This document shows positions 47,476-56,418 of a DNA stretch of 64,000 nucleotides, in pieces. Numbering within the stretch: the stretch's first letter is position 1; each line of letters starts with the position of its first letter. The stretch spans positions 62,001-126,000 of the forward strand of contig NZ_LMUS01000001.1 of the NCBI RefSeq assembly GCF_009765835.1, in the 5' to 3' direction. Source of the DNA: Granulicella sp. L56 (GTDB taxonomy: Bacteria > Acidobacteriota > Terriglobia > Terriglobales > Acidobacteriaceae). A program made the translations under genes and the position numbers. The notes beneath the pieces were generated by a model, which saw only the letters and a program-made list of their open reading frames with translations, did no database searches and was not told the DNA's origin.

Positions 47476-50400
47476 ATGATTCATCATGTCGTCCAATTCG
47501 CGTTGCGGCAGCGGTTGCTGATTCTGCTGTTCGTGCTCTTCATCGTCATCGGCGGAGTGCTCTCGTTTCACCACATGCCTGTGGACGCCTATCCCGATCT
47601 GGCTCCACCGATGGTGGAAATCATCACCCAGTGGCCCGGCCATGCGGCGGAAGAGATCGAGCGCCTCGTCACCGTACCGACCGAAGTGGAGATGAACGGC
47701 GTACCCAAGATGTCCGTGATGCGCTCGATCTCGTTGTACGGGCTCTCGGATGTCATTCTGACGTTTGATGAAGGTACCGACAATTATTTTGCGCGGCAGC
47801 AGGTCTTCGAACGTCTGAGCGAGGTGACTTACCCCACTGGCGTAACGCCGACACTCGCTCCGCTGGCGAGTCCCTCCGGGCTCGTCTATCGCTATGTGCT
47901 AGAGAGTCCCGATCGTACCCCACAAGAGCTGAAGACCTTTGAAGACTGGGTGATCGAACGGGAATATAAACAGGTTCCAGGCGTTGCAGACGACTCCGGC
48001 TTCGGCGGCACGGTCATGCAGTACCAAGTGCTTCTCGATCCGGCAAAGCTGTATGCCTACCACCTCACGGTGCCGACCGTGATCCAGCAACTCTCCGTCA
48101 ATAATTCGAATGCTGGAGGCGGCTTTTATTCGCAGGGCGGCCAGATCTATTATGTCCGCGGCCTTGGCCTCATGCATGACACATCGGATATCGGCAACGT
48201 CATCGTTGGAACGCAAAATGGCGTGCCGGTGCGCATTCGCGACATTGGCGAAGTAGTCATAGGAAATGCTCCTCGGCTGGGCGAGTTTGGATTTAATAAA
48301 ACAGACGATGCCGTCGAAGGCGTCATCATGATGCGGCGCGGCGAACAGACGCAGAACGTCCTGAAGGCTGTCGAAGCGAAGACCCGGCAACTTAACGAGG
48401 GCGTCCTGCCGCCCGATGTAAAAGTGCATGCCTACTACGACCGCAGCGATCTCGTTCAGTTGACCATCGACACGGTCGAACACAATATGCTGATGGGAAT
48501 GGGCCTTGTGCTGCTTGTGTTGATGGCCTTTCTGGTCAGCATTCGGGCCGCGGTGATCGTAGCCCTCACGATTCCACTGGCGCTGCTCTTTTCTTTTACC
48601 TTCCTGCATGCGCAAGGCATCGCTGCAAATCTACTCTCCATTGGAGCAATTGATTTCGGAATTCTCATCGATGGAACGCTGGTGATGGTCGAAAATGTCT
48701 TCCGTGAACTAGGTATGCGCGAAGGCCAGAGCTATGACCTGCAGGAGGTCATCCTGGCAGCAGCAAAGGATGTAGATCGTCCCATCTTTTATTCCGTCGC
48801 TGTCATCATTGCGGGCTATCTCCCCATCTACGCGCTCACCGGGCCCTCGGGAAAATTATTCAAGCCCATGGCTGACACGGTCTCAATTGCACTCGTCGGT
48901 GCACTGATTCTTACTCTCACCTTCGTTCCCGTCATGTGCGCCTACTGGTTCAAAAAAGGTGTGCGCGAGCGCGAGAACAAGCCATTTGAGTGGATGCGCA
49001 ACATCTATGCGGGCCAGCTCGAATGGTGCCTCGACCATCCGAAGGCCACTATGATTGGAGCCACGCTGATCTTCGGCGCCACGCTCCTGCTCATTCCATT
49101 TATCGGCGGAGAGTTCATGCCGCATCTCGACGAAGGCGCGCTATGGGTGCGTGCAACTATGCCTTATACGGTCTCGTTCGACACTGCAAGTAAGTTTTCT
49201 CCGCAGGTTCGCAACATCCTGATGAAGTATCCCATGGTGACCGATGTTGGCTCCGAGCTTGGCCGGCCCGACGACGGAACCGATCCTACAGGTTTCTTCA
49301 ACGATGAGTTCTATGTGGGCCTCAAGCCTTACAATGACGCCTCCTGGAAGACCGGTTCGATACACAACAAGACGGAGCTGACCGAGGACATTCAAAAGCA
49401 ACTCCAGGCATTCCCCGGCGTCATCTTCAACTACACGCAGCCTGCTGAGGATGCGGTCGACGAAGCGCTCACTGGCCTCAAGAGTGCGTTGGCGGTAAAA
49501 ATCTACGGGCCCGATCTCAATACTCTCCAGAGCAAGGCGCTTGAGATCAAGCGGCGACTCTCTAAGGTGCCTGGCTTCTCGGAGTTGACTGTTGTTCGCG
49601 AGCTTGGCCAACCCAGCCTGCTGATCGATGTCGATCGTGACAAGATCGCTCGTTACGGCATCAACGTAGCTGATGTAGAGGCGATCGTTCAAGCGGCCGT
49701 AGGCGGCCAGGCCGCCACCCAGGTCATTCAGGGAGAGAAGCTGTTCGATCTTGTCGTCCGCATGAAACCTGAGTTCCGCGAAGATGCGAATCAGATCGGC
49801 AATCTGCTTGTCGGCACGCCTTCCGGACAGCAAATTCCGTTGAGCGAATTGGCGAACATTCACGAGGCAGGCGGCGCATCGTTCATCTACCGCGAAGACA
49901 ACGCGCGTTACATCGGCGTGCAGTACAGCATCGACGGTCGCGATCTCGAGAGCGCTGTCCGCGCCGGTCAAAAATCGATCGAGGACATTACAAAGACGCT
50001 GCCCCCCGGGTACCGGCTCGCATGGGGTGGAGAGTATGGAGAATTTCTGCAAGCGAAGCATCAGATGGAATTCATCGGCCCGCTTGCGCTGCTTATCATT
50101 TTCATGATTCTGTTCGCGCTTTACGGCAACTTCAAATTCCCTTTGACCATCGCTCTTGGGGTATTGCTGACCGAGCCTGTCGGCGCGCTCATCGCCCTGA
50201 AGCTGACACACACGCCGTTCAGCGTTTCATCGGCACTGGGATTGCTCGCGTTGATGGGCGTATCAGTTGAGACGGCGGTAATTCTGGTCTCGTATATCAA
50301 CAAGCTGCGGCTTGAGAACAAGGACATTCGTACAGCAACGCGCGAAGCATCGCTGCTGCGGCTTCGCCCTATCATGATGACTGCCCTGGTTGCGTGCCTG

Positions 50401-50565
50401 GGCCTGTTGCCTGCGGCGCTTTCCACCGGCATCGGCTCCGACACGCAGAAGCCTTTTGCCATCGTGATCGTCGCAGGTTTGGTCTCTCGACTCTTCCTCG
50501 GATTTTTCGTCAACCCTGTGCTGTACGAGATGGTCGCTCGCGATGGAGACGTCTTGCAGGTCTGA
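47476..50565 (+). CDS. Heavy-metal RND pump, CzcA-like
   Basis: The 1029-residue inner-membrane pump has 12 helices with two large periplasmic loops. The TM4 stretch AIDFGILIDGTLVMVENVFR, near residues 391-410, has the D..D..E pattern of HME pumps for divalent metals (CzcA, CnrA) rather than the Cu/Ag pump CusA, which lacks the first Asp. The metal species is thus more likely Zn, Co, Ni or Cd, but this is inference. GAAGG lies before the ATG. It is the last gene of the operon; a terminator follows. Confidence 0.92.
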   Translation: MIHHVVQFALRQRLLILLFVLFIVIGGVLSFHHMPVDAYPDLAPPMVEIITQWPGHAAEEIERLVTVPTEVEMNGVPKMSVMRSISLYGLSDVILTFDEGTDNYFARQQVFERLSEVTYPTGVTPTLAPLASPSGLVYRYVLESPDRTPQELKTFEDWVIEREYKQVPGVADDSGFGGTVMQYQVLLDPAKLYAYHLTVPTVIQQLSVNNSNAGGGFYSQGGQIYYVRGLGLMHDTSDIGNVIVGTQNGVPVRIRDIGEVVIGNAPRLGEFGFNKTDDAVEGVIMMRRGEQTQNVLKAVEAKTRQLNEGVLPPDVKVHAYYDRSDLVQLTIDTVEHNMLMGMGLVLLVLMAFLVSIRAAVIVALTIPLALLFSFTFLHAQGIAANLLSIGAIDFGILIDGTLVMVENVFRELGMREGQSYDLQEVILAAAKDVDRPIFYSVAVIIAGYLPIYALTGPSGKLFKPMADTVSIALVGALILTLTFVPVMCAYWFKKGVRERENKPFEWMRNIYAGQLEWCLDHPKATMIGATLIFGATLLLIPFIGGEFMPHLDEGALWVRATMPYTVSFDTASKFSPQVRNILMKYPMVTDVGSELGRPDDGTDPTGFFNDEFYVGLKPYNDASWKTGSIHNKTELTEDIQKQLQAFPGVIFNYTQPAEDAVDEALTGLKSALAVKIYGPDLNTLQSKALEIKRRLSKVPGFSELTVVRELGQPSLLIDVDRDKIARYGINVADVEAIVQAAVGGQAATQVIQGEKLFDLVVRMKPEFREDANQIGNLLVGTPSGQQIPLSELANIHEAGGASFIYREDNARYIGVQYSIDGRDLESAVRAGQKSIEDITKTLPPGYRLAWGGEYGEFLQAKHQMEFIGPLALLIIFMILFALYGNFKFPLTIALGVLLTEPVGALIALKLTHTPFSVSSALGLLALMGVSVETAVILVSYINKLRLENKDIRTATREASLLRLRPIMMTALVACLGLLPAALSTGIGSDTQKPFAIVIVAGLVSRLFLGFFVNPVLYEMVARDGDVLQV

Positions 50566-50644
50566 CCTGCGTGATCCGTCATACGTCGCTCCGCATTAGC
50601 AATGCAGGCGCTTCAAAGCTTATTCAATTCAGAATGCAATCATT

Positions 50645-50687
50645 AAAATAATGAGGCTCCTCAGTATCGAGGAGCCTCATTATTTTC
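50645..50687. terminator. Bidirectional terminator
   Basis: AATAATGAGGCTCCT pairs with AGGAGCCTCATTATT, with A and T tracts on the flanks. It ends the RND operon and the convergent beta-barrel gene. Confidence 0.85.
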
Positions 50688-50723
50688 TCTTCAAAAGAGA
50701 ACTGTTGTCTGCTTGAGGAGTAG

Positions 50724-51284
50724 TTAGAAGGCGTATGCCGCGCCAAACGTTGTGACGAATGGAGTCAATCCATGTGCCGCAAAGCCGGGTGTTCCATAGC
50801 CAGGCCACTTCTGCGCTTCAATATCGATGGCGCGAATATTGATGTGCTGAGAAGCACGAAACTCAATACCGCCTCCAACAGAGAGGACACCGAAGGTATC
50901 AGTGAAGGGATGAGGATGAACACCAGACTGATATTCAAACCGGCCTATTCCGCCGAGCACCTTCGCATAAGCGCGAACACGGTCCCGACGTAGAAGAGTA
51001 AATCTCGGGCCGATGAGATAAGTGTCCTCGCCAATATCCGTCGGCGTAAGAACGTTGATCTGATGCACATCGGCTTCAAGGCCAACACGACGCCATAGGT
51101 CGGCATCGCCATAGATCGTATAGCCTTTAATGTAAGTCTGACCATAGTCAGGTATGGCGAAGCTGAAGCCTGCACCGACCTGGATCGATCCCAGACGCGT
51201 GGCCATAGGAACGGCCTGGGCGTGGGCAGCTAGAGACAAGCCGAACACAGAAATAAATAAGCCAATCAATTGATGTCGTTTCAA
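50724..51284 (-). CDS. Small outer-membrane beta-barrel protein
   Basis: The 186-residue precursor has a signal peptide ending AHA-Q and an OmpX/OmpW-like series of alternating strands (GSIQVGAGFSFAIPDYG, YLIGPRFTLLRRDRVRAYAK, DTFGVLSVGGGIEFRASQH) with a terminal aromatic residue, ATGAAYAF-like, as BAM signals require. Porin or adhesin roles are possible. The start is TTG at 51284, set by GGAGG seven bases upstream. The exact barrel family is not recognised. Confidence 0.8.
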   Translation of the reverse strand: MKRHQLIGLFISVFGLSLAAHAQAVPMATRLGSIQVGAGFSFAIPDYGQTYIKGYTIYGDADLWRRVGLEADVHQINVLTPTDIGEDTYLIGPRFTLLRRDRVRAYAKVLGGIGRFEYQSGVHPHPFTDTFGVLSVGGGIEFRASQHINIRAIDIEAQKWPGYGTPGFAAHGLTPFVTTFGAAYAF

Positions 51285-51483
51285 GATGATGCCTCCAAAC
51301 AGAGATTCCGGGAGAACCCGCTAAGAACTTAGAAGCGAGGTAGGGGTAACACGTTGCCCAGCAACAATTAGCATGTTCGGTTTTGAACAAAAAAACACGC
51401 CTCTTTTGACGTCGATGAGCGAGCCATCAAAATAATAGTTGTAAGTGCAAATAGATAAAAAGTGCAAACTAATCAGAAAGTTG

Positions 51484-53073
51484 CTACTCAATTCCCAGTT
51501 TTTTCCACAGTGCATCGACACGAGCCTTTACTTCTGGCTCCATCGTAAGCATTGCGGGCCACTCTCGCGTAAATCCTTCTGCGGGCCACTTTCGTGTAGC
51601 GTCAATGCCCATCTTGCTCCCATAATTTGGCAGCCGACTTGCATGGTCGAGAGAGTCTACGGGCCCGAGCGTGAATTGAATGTCCCTTTCCGGATCGATG
51701 TTATTTGTCGTGCGAAGAACGACCTCTGATAAGTCCTGCACATCACAATCCTCGTCGACAATGATGATGCATTTCGTAAACATCGCCTGTCCCATCGCCC
51801 AGATGCCGTTCATTACCTTGCGCGCATGACCTGCATAAGATTTTCTTATCGAGATGATCATTAAATTGTGGAAGACACCTTCGGGCGGAAGGTTGACATC
51901 CACAATTTCGGGCAGCGTCATCTGCATCAGCGGCAGAAAGATCCGTTCCACCGCCTTGCCCATCCACGCATCTTCCATGGGCGGCTTGCCGACGATGGTG
52001 GCTGCATAGACAGGCTGCTTGCGATGCGTGATCGCAGTCACATGGAAAACTGGATAGTCATCCTGCATGGTGTAGAAGCCGGTGTGATCGCCAAACGGGC
52101 CTTCGGTGCGCAGCTCACCGAGCTGCACGTACCCTTCGAGGATGTACTCCGCATGAGCGGGTACTTCAAGGTCAACCGTCTCCGCCTTCACCAACTCAAC
52201 CGGCTTCTGGCGCAGAAAACCTGCGATCAGATACTCCTCGACCTCTGGCGGCGCTGGAACAATCGCAGAGAAAGTTGTCGCAGGGTCGGTGCCAATCGCC
52301 ACAGCGACCTCCATGCGATCGTTGCGAATCTTCGTCAGTGTCGTCGCATTCAATGTATCGAGCGAAGCAGCCGAGGTCGTTCCACCAGCCGTCAATGCCA
52401 TCAGATCGACACCGCTTGCAAGATCAGGGGTCGTCGCGCGCAGCCGGTCGCGCATGTGCTCGGCAGCAACCTTCTGCCGCTGCCAATGCATCCCTGTCGT
52501 CTTGCCGTCGTACACCTGCATCCGATACATGCCGACGTTGCGCTTGCCCGACTTCGGATCGCGCGTTATCACGCAGGGCAGCGTGATGAAGCGGCCACCA
52601 TCCTGCGGCCATGTCTTCAGAATAGGCAGATCGAGAAGATTGACCTCGTCGCCGCGATGGATCACTTCTTTGCAGGGGGCGTCCTTTGCAGCGATGAGCT
52701 TCGGGAAGAATCCGCCGACCTCTGCCAGCTTCGGCAACATCTTGAGCTTGTCCATGAAGCTCGTCGGCGAGACAGGATGCAGTAACTCGCGAATGCGGTC
52801 GGCAATGTCATCGAGCGAGTCGGTCTCAAGCGCCAGCTTCATTCGCCGCTCGCTGCCGAATTGATTCATCAGCACACGTGCCTTGGGATAGCCCTTGACG
52901 TTCTCAAATAGTAGAGCTGGCCCACCAGCCTTCGCTGTACCTCGTCCCAGCTTGGCGGCGCGGTCCGCAATCTCGGCCATCTCAAGAATCGGATCGACCT
53001 CCGCGGTGATGCGCTTCAGTTCTCCGGCCTTTTCGAGTTGCTTTATCCAGTCGCGAAGATCGTTGTAAGCCAA
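51484..53073 (-). CDS. ubiD: UbiD-family decarboxylase
   Basis: UbiD enzymes decarboxylate unsaturated or aromatic acids with prenylated FMN made by UbiX; in ubiquinone or menaquinone synthesis the substrate is a hydroxybenzoate or futalosine-derived acid. The 529 residues begin MAYNDLRDWIKQLEKAGELK, as in many UbiD proteins, and carry LRTEGPFGDHTGFYTMQDDYP with the catalytic E..D pattern. The TTG at 53073 has AGGAGAGG four bases upstream and gives this start; a GTG at 53094 would add seven residues without a site. UbiX is not in the window. Confidence 0.9.
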   Translation of the reverse strand: MAYNDLRDWIKQLEKAGELKRITAEVDPILEMAEIADRAAKLGRGTAKAGGPALLFENVKGYPKARVLMNQFGSERRMKLALETDSLDDIADRIRELLHPVSPTSFMDKLKMLPKLAEVGGFFPKLIAAKDAPCKEVIHRGDEVNLLDLPILKTWPQDGGRFITLPCVITRDPKSGKRNVGMYRMQVYDGKTTGMHWQRQKVAAEHMRDRLRATTPDLASGVDLMALTAGGTTSAASLDTLNATTLTKIRNDRMEVAVAIGTDPATTFSAIVPAPPEVEEYLIAGFLRQKPVELVKAETVDLEVPAHAEYILEGYVQLGELRTEGPFGDHTGFYTMQDDYPVFHVTAITHRKQPVYAATIVGKPPMEDAWMGKAVERIFLPLMQMTLPEIVDVNLPPEGVFHNLMIISIRKSYAGHARKVMNGIWAMGQAMFTKCIIIVDEDCDVQDLSEVVLRTTNNIDPERDIQFTLGPVDSLDHASRLPNYGSKMGIDATRKWPAEGFTREWPAMLTMEPEVKARVDALWKKLGIE

Positions 53074-53245
53074 TTCCCTCTCCTGCCGCGGCACACCACG
53101 GTCGCAGTTCTATGGTAACGGGTTCTGCGCAAGAAGTTTGAACGCATCGAGCCCGGAACATTTTCCGTGCGCAGGTGTCTAACGTAATAAGTACGCATTC
53201 CTCGCAGATGCGCACCTGATCCGCTGATGTTGGAGAGGTGCTTTT

Positions 53246-53974
53246 ATGTTCGAGGATAGTTTGGTCATATCGCAGGTTCGTCATACTTCTTCGCCAGAGC
53301 GTTGGACTGCTGTGGCATCCCTGACACTTCAATTTTCACTCGCTGCACTTATCATCGCGTTGCCTCTATTGCATCCAGAGGGACTGGCATTTAAAGCTGT
53401 AACGCCGCACATCGTTATGCCACCGCCTCCTCGCCCTCCCATCCCCATTCGGCCTGTTCAAGCGACATCCGCAGCATCCGGCATGACGACTTCCGCAGCA
53501 GCGCAGCCTCTCACCGCGCAGCCAATGCAACGCAGACTAGTTCCGCTACCGGATAACGATGCTCCTCCTGTCGACGCAATTTCATCAGGAAGTGGAATGG
53601 CAGATGGGAGACCAATAAGTATGGCAATCGGGGACGCGATCTATACGCCACACGTCGCAGTCGTTTCAGCGCACACTTCAAAGAGCCCGGTGCGCATCTC
53701 GTCCGGCGTTTCTGCCGGAATGCTCCTCTCGCCCATTCGTCCTATCTATCCCGAGATAGCCAGAGCAGCGCACGTAGAAGGAACGGTGGTCGTGGAAGCC
53801 ACCATCTCTCGCACTGGAACGATTGAAAGCCTGCACGTCATCAGCGGGCCACCGATGTTGCAGCGTGCCGCCATCGATGCCATCCGTACAGCGCGCTACC
53901 AGCCTTACCGGCTTAATGGCAGCCCTACTGAAGTACAGACGACGATATCAGTGAGCTTCCGCATGGGGAGTTGA
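53246..53974 (+). CDS. TonB-family energy transducer
   Basis: The 242-residue protein has one N-terminal membrane anchor at about 22-42, a proline-rich stretch (PPPPRPPIPIRPV) and a C-terminal TonB domain at about 165-240 (PIRPIYPEIARAAHVEGTVV, ending VQTTISVSFRMG). It should link an ExbBD motor to outer-membrane receptors, but neither is adjacent. GGAGAGG precedes the ATG. It is convergent with the DedA gene; their 3' ends overlap by 27 bases. Confidence 0.87.
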   Translation: MFEDSLVISQVRHTSSPERWTAVASLTLQFSLAALIIALPLLHPEGLAFKAVTPHIVMPPPPRPPIPIRPVQATSAASGMTTSAAAQPLTAQPMQRRLVPLPDNDAPPVDAISSGSGMADGRPISMAIGDAIYTPHVAVVSAHTSKSPVRISSGVSAGMLLSPIRPIYPEIARAAHVEGTVVVEATISRTGTIESLHVISGPPMLQRAAIDAIRTARYQPYRLNGSPTEVQTTISVSFRMGS

Positions 53975-54967
53975 CGGTGTGATCTGCGTCAGCAACGGCT
54001 GAGCGTGCGGGGTGTCTTCGATGTAGTCCACGAGAGGGTATCCCGCCTCCTTCCATCCGTCGAAGCCGCCCCGCAGCGGACGCACCCTGTAGATGCCCAT
54101 CTTGTGAAGCTGCATCGCCAGCTTGGCGCTTGTCTCCTCACTGGGGCAGGTGCAGTAGAGGATCACATCGCGGTCGCGTGGAATGATCTCGCTGTGCTGC
54201 CTGATCTCATTCGGTCCAATCCGCAGCGCGCCCGGCAGCACCCGGGGATCGGGCAGGTAGTCCAACGGATGGCGCAGATCGACGATGAACGGCGGGATGT
54301 TGCCCTGCTCCTGCGCACTGTCAATCATGGCCTTCAACTCGGCAGGCTCAAGCCTCATGCTGCGGACCTGCCGCAGAAACCTGCGCTGCTTGAAGAGACG
54401 GTAGGCAAAGAAGCCGAACACCATCACGATAAAGATGATGAACGCGAAGTGGCCCAAAAGCTGGAAGAACCGCGCGCTGCGCTTTGCCAGGTCACCAAAG
54501 AAACGCCCGGCAAGCAGGAAGGTCTCGGCCCACAAGATGGATCCGGCAAAATCCCAGAGAAAGAATCGGCTGTACGGCATTCCGGTCTGCCCTGCAATCG
54601 GCGCAGCGACCGTGCTCAGTCCGGGAACGAACTTCGAGATCAGTAGCGTGACCGGACCACGCTTTGAAAAATATCCCTCGGTTTTGCTGACGCAGGTCGA
54701 AGCCTCAAACGACAATCGGCAAAGAAGCTGTAGAACGTTCTTGCCATAGCGCCGCCCCAGCGCAAACCAGAGCGTATCAGCCAGGATGCAGGCCACCAGC
54801 ACCACCGCGAGAGCGTAGGAGTGGTGGATCTTGTGGGTAGCGCTGAGCGTCCCTGCCGTTAGCAGCACAGGAATGCTGGGAATGGGTATGCCGAGCTGCT
54901 CCGCCAGAACCCAGAAGAACAGGATCAAGTAGGCATAATGGACGAAAAATACAATCGCTATCGGCAT
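53948..54967 (-). CDS. DedA-rhodanese fusion membrane protein
   Basis: The 339-residue form from ATG 54967 has a DedA/SNARE-associated domain with about five membrane segments and the motifs AEQLGIPIPSIPVLLTAG, LGRRYGKNVLQLLCR and KFVPGLSTVAAPIAGQTGMP. DedA proteins flip phospholipids or undecaprenyl phosphate. After a helical linker (about 205-245) comes a rhodanese domain with PPFIVDLRHPLDYLPDPRVL and the active loop YCTCPSEETSAK, which keeps the cysteine. A GTG at 55042 could extend the N-terminus. The 3' end overlaps the TonB gene. Confidence 0.82.
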   Translation of the reverse strand: MPIAIVFFVHYAYLILFFWVLAEQLGIPIPSIPVLLTAGTLSATHKIHHSYALAVVLVACILADTLWFALGRRYGKNVLQLLCRLSFEASTCVSKTEGYFSKRGPVTLLISKFVPGLSTVAAPIAGQTGMPYSRFFLWDFAGSILWAETFLLAGRFFGDLAKRSARFFQLLGHFAFIIFIVMVFGFFAYRLFKQRRFLRQVRSMRLEPAELKAMIDSAQEQGNIPPFIVDLRHPLDYLPDPRVLPGALRIGPNEIRQHSEIIPRDRDVILYCTCPSEETSAKLAMQLHKMGIYRVRPLRGGFDGWKEAGYPLVDYIEDTPHAQPLLTQITPSTPHAEAH

Positions 54968-55115
54968 AAGGGTATGTTTGGTAGATGAGCCAGGCAAGAG
55001 TTTGGATGCGAGGCCCTCGCGGTTAAAGATACACAGCCCCACCGATTAATGGTGAGGCTGTATTTCAGAATTGTTGAAAGGGTCGCTCCGGCCCGTTTAA
55101 GACCTGCTGCTTCCT

Positions 55116-56417
55116 CTATTTGACCGAGACATAAGGAGTGACAGAGAACCCTGGCCGAAGCGCGTAATCCCCATTCTCCTTCTGAAGGTCATTGAAGTCG
55201 ATGCGTACCGGAATTCGTTGCACCACCTTCACATAGTTGCCTGTGGCGTTCTCGGGCGGGAACAGAGACAGGCGCGATCCGGTGGCTCCGCCAATCTGAG
55301 TCAGCTTGCCATGGAACTTGCGTCCACCCAGGGCATCTACTTCGATGGTGACATCCTGCCCCGGATGCATGTGCTGAATCTGCGTCTCTTTGAAGTTCGC
55401 GGTGACCCACAGATCGGTCAGGGGAATAATCGTCAGCAGGTCCTGCCCAATCGAAAGGTTGGCGCCCACCTGTACGTTCTTCTTATTGACGATGCCCGTT
55501 GTGGGAGCCGTAATGTGGGTGTAGCTGAGGTTAAGCCGGGCCTGGTCGACCTTGGCCTGCGACTGTTGCACCTCGGCAAGGGCCGCATTGGCCTTCGCCT
55601 CCTGCACCTTCACCTGCTGCGGACCATTCTTTACTGACTCATTCGCCGAAAAGCGCGACTGCGCCAGCTTCTGCTGCGCCTCACGTACCGCCTCCTGCTG
55701 TCCAATCACCTGAGACTGAGCCTCGATGACAGCGGCCGAGGTACCGGCAGCCTGCGCTACCGCAGCATCAAATTGCTGCTTCGAGATGACGTCCTTCTCG
55801 ACCAGCGGCGTGTAGCGCTCCACGTCCAGCTTCGCCTTCAATGCGTTGGCCTTCGCTTGGTCTACACGGGCCTCCGCCGCCTGGGCCTGCTTCTGCGCCT
55901 GCGCCACGGCAGCCTGTGCGCCCTGCACGTCAGAGCTGGTCGTGCTCAGGTTTGTGCTGACATTCGTGCTAATAATTGGGACGTTGACATTCGCCTGAAT
56001 GGCGGCGGCCTGGGCGCTGGCTAGGTTGGCCTGGGCCTGTTCCAGTGCAACCTGGTAGTCCTTGGGATCGATCTCCGCAAGCAACTGGCCCTGCTGCACC
56101 TTCTGGTTGTCGTCCACGTAGACCTTGATGACCTGCCCGGTCACACGCGAGCTAACCTGGTACAGGTTGCCATCAATTTGTGCGTCGTCCGTATCTTCAG
56201 AAAAGCTGGAGTGCCAGTAGAACAGGGCTGCTCCCACCACAAGAAAGATCAGCACTGCGATGACGATGAACTTCCGTCGCGACGACTTCTCAGGCTGTGG
56301 AGCCTCTTCGTCGCCATTTCGGCTGCCCTTGTTCGCATCGTCATGCGATTTAAGGTGAACCGTTCCACTGATCTCCGCGGTTTGATCGTCGCGATTTTGG
56401 TTCTCTTGGTCTGGCAA
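55116..56417 (-). CDS. HlyD/EmrA-type membrane fusion protein
   Basis: The 433-residue adaptor has an N-terminal cytosolic segment, one membrane helix (about 48-68), a split lipoyl domain (GQVIKVYVDDNQKVQQGQLL and APTTGIVNKKNVQVGANLS), a long helical hairpin of about 150 residues rich in Ala and Gln, and a beta-barrel end. It is the inner-membrane link of an efflux system. The start is TTG at 56417 with GGAGG eight bases upstream, located in the end of the TolC gene. No MFS or ABC permease follows. Confidence 0.88.
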   Translation of the reverse strand: MPDQENQNRDDQTAEISGTVHLKSHDDANKGSRNGDEEAPQPEKSSRRKFIVIAVLIFLVVGAALFYWHSSFSEDTDDAQIDGNLYQVSSRVTGQVIKVYVDDNQKVQQGQLLAEIDPKDYQVALEQAQANLASAQAAAIQANVNVPIISTNVSTNLSTTSSDVQGAQAAVAQAQKQAQAAEARVDQAKANALKAKLDVERYTPLVEKDVISKQQFDAAVAQAAGTSAAVIEAQSQVIGQQEAVREAQQKLAQSRFSANESVKNGPQQVKVQEAKANAALAEVQQSQAKVDQARLNLSYTHITAPTTGIVNKKNVQVGANLSIGQDLLTIIPLTDLWVTANFKETQIQHMHPGQDVTIEVDALGGRKFHGKLTQIGGATGSRLSLFPPENATGNYVKVVQRIPVRIDFNDLQKENGDYALRPGFSVTPYVSVK

Positions 56418-56418
56418 G

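Noticed and set aside
49141..50211. 356-codon frame antisense to the RND pump
   Set aside because: The pump frame is strongly conserved on the plus strand; the antisense frame is a codon-bias shadow.
46277..50565. Assignment as a Cu/Ag pump (CusBA)
   Set aside because: The adaptor lacks the CusB methionine cluster and the pump has the D..D..E motif of divalent-metal pumps.
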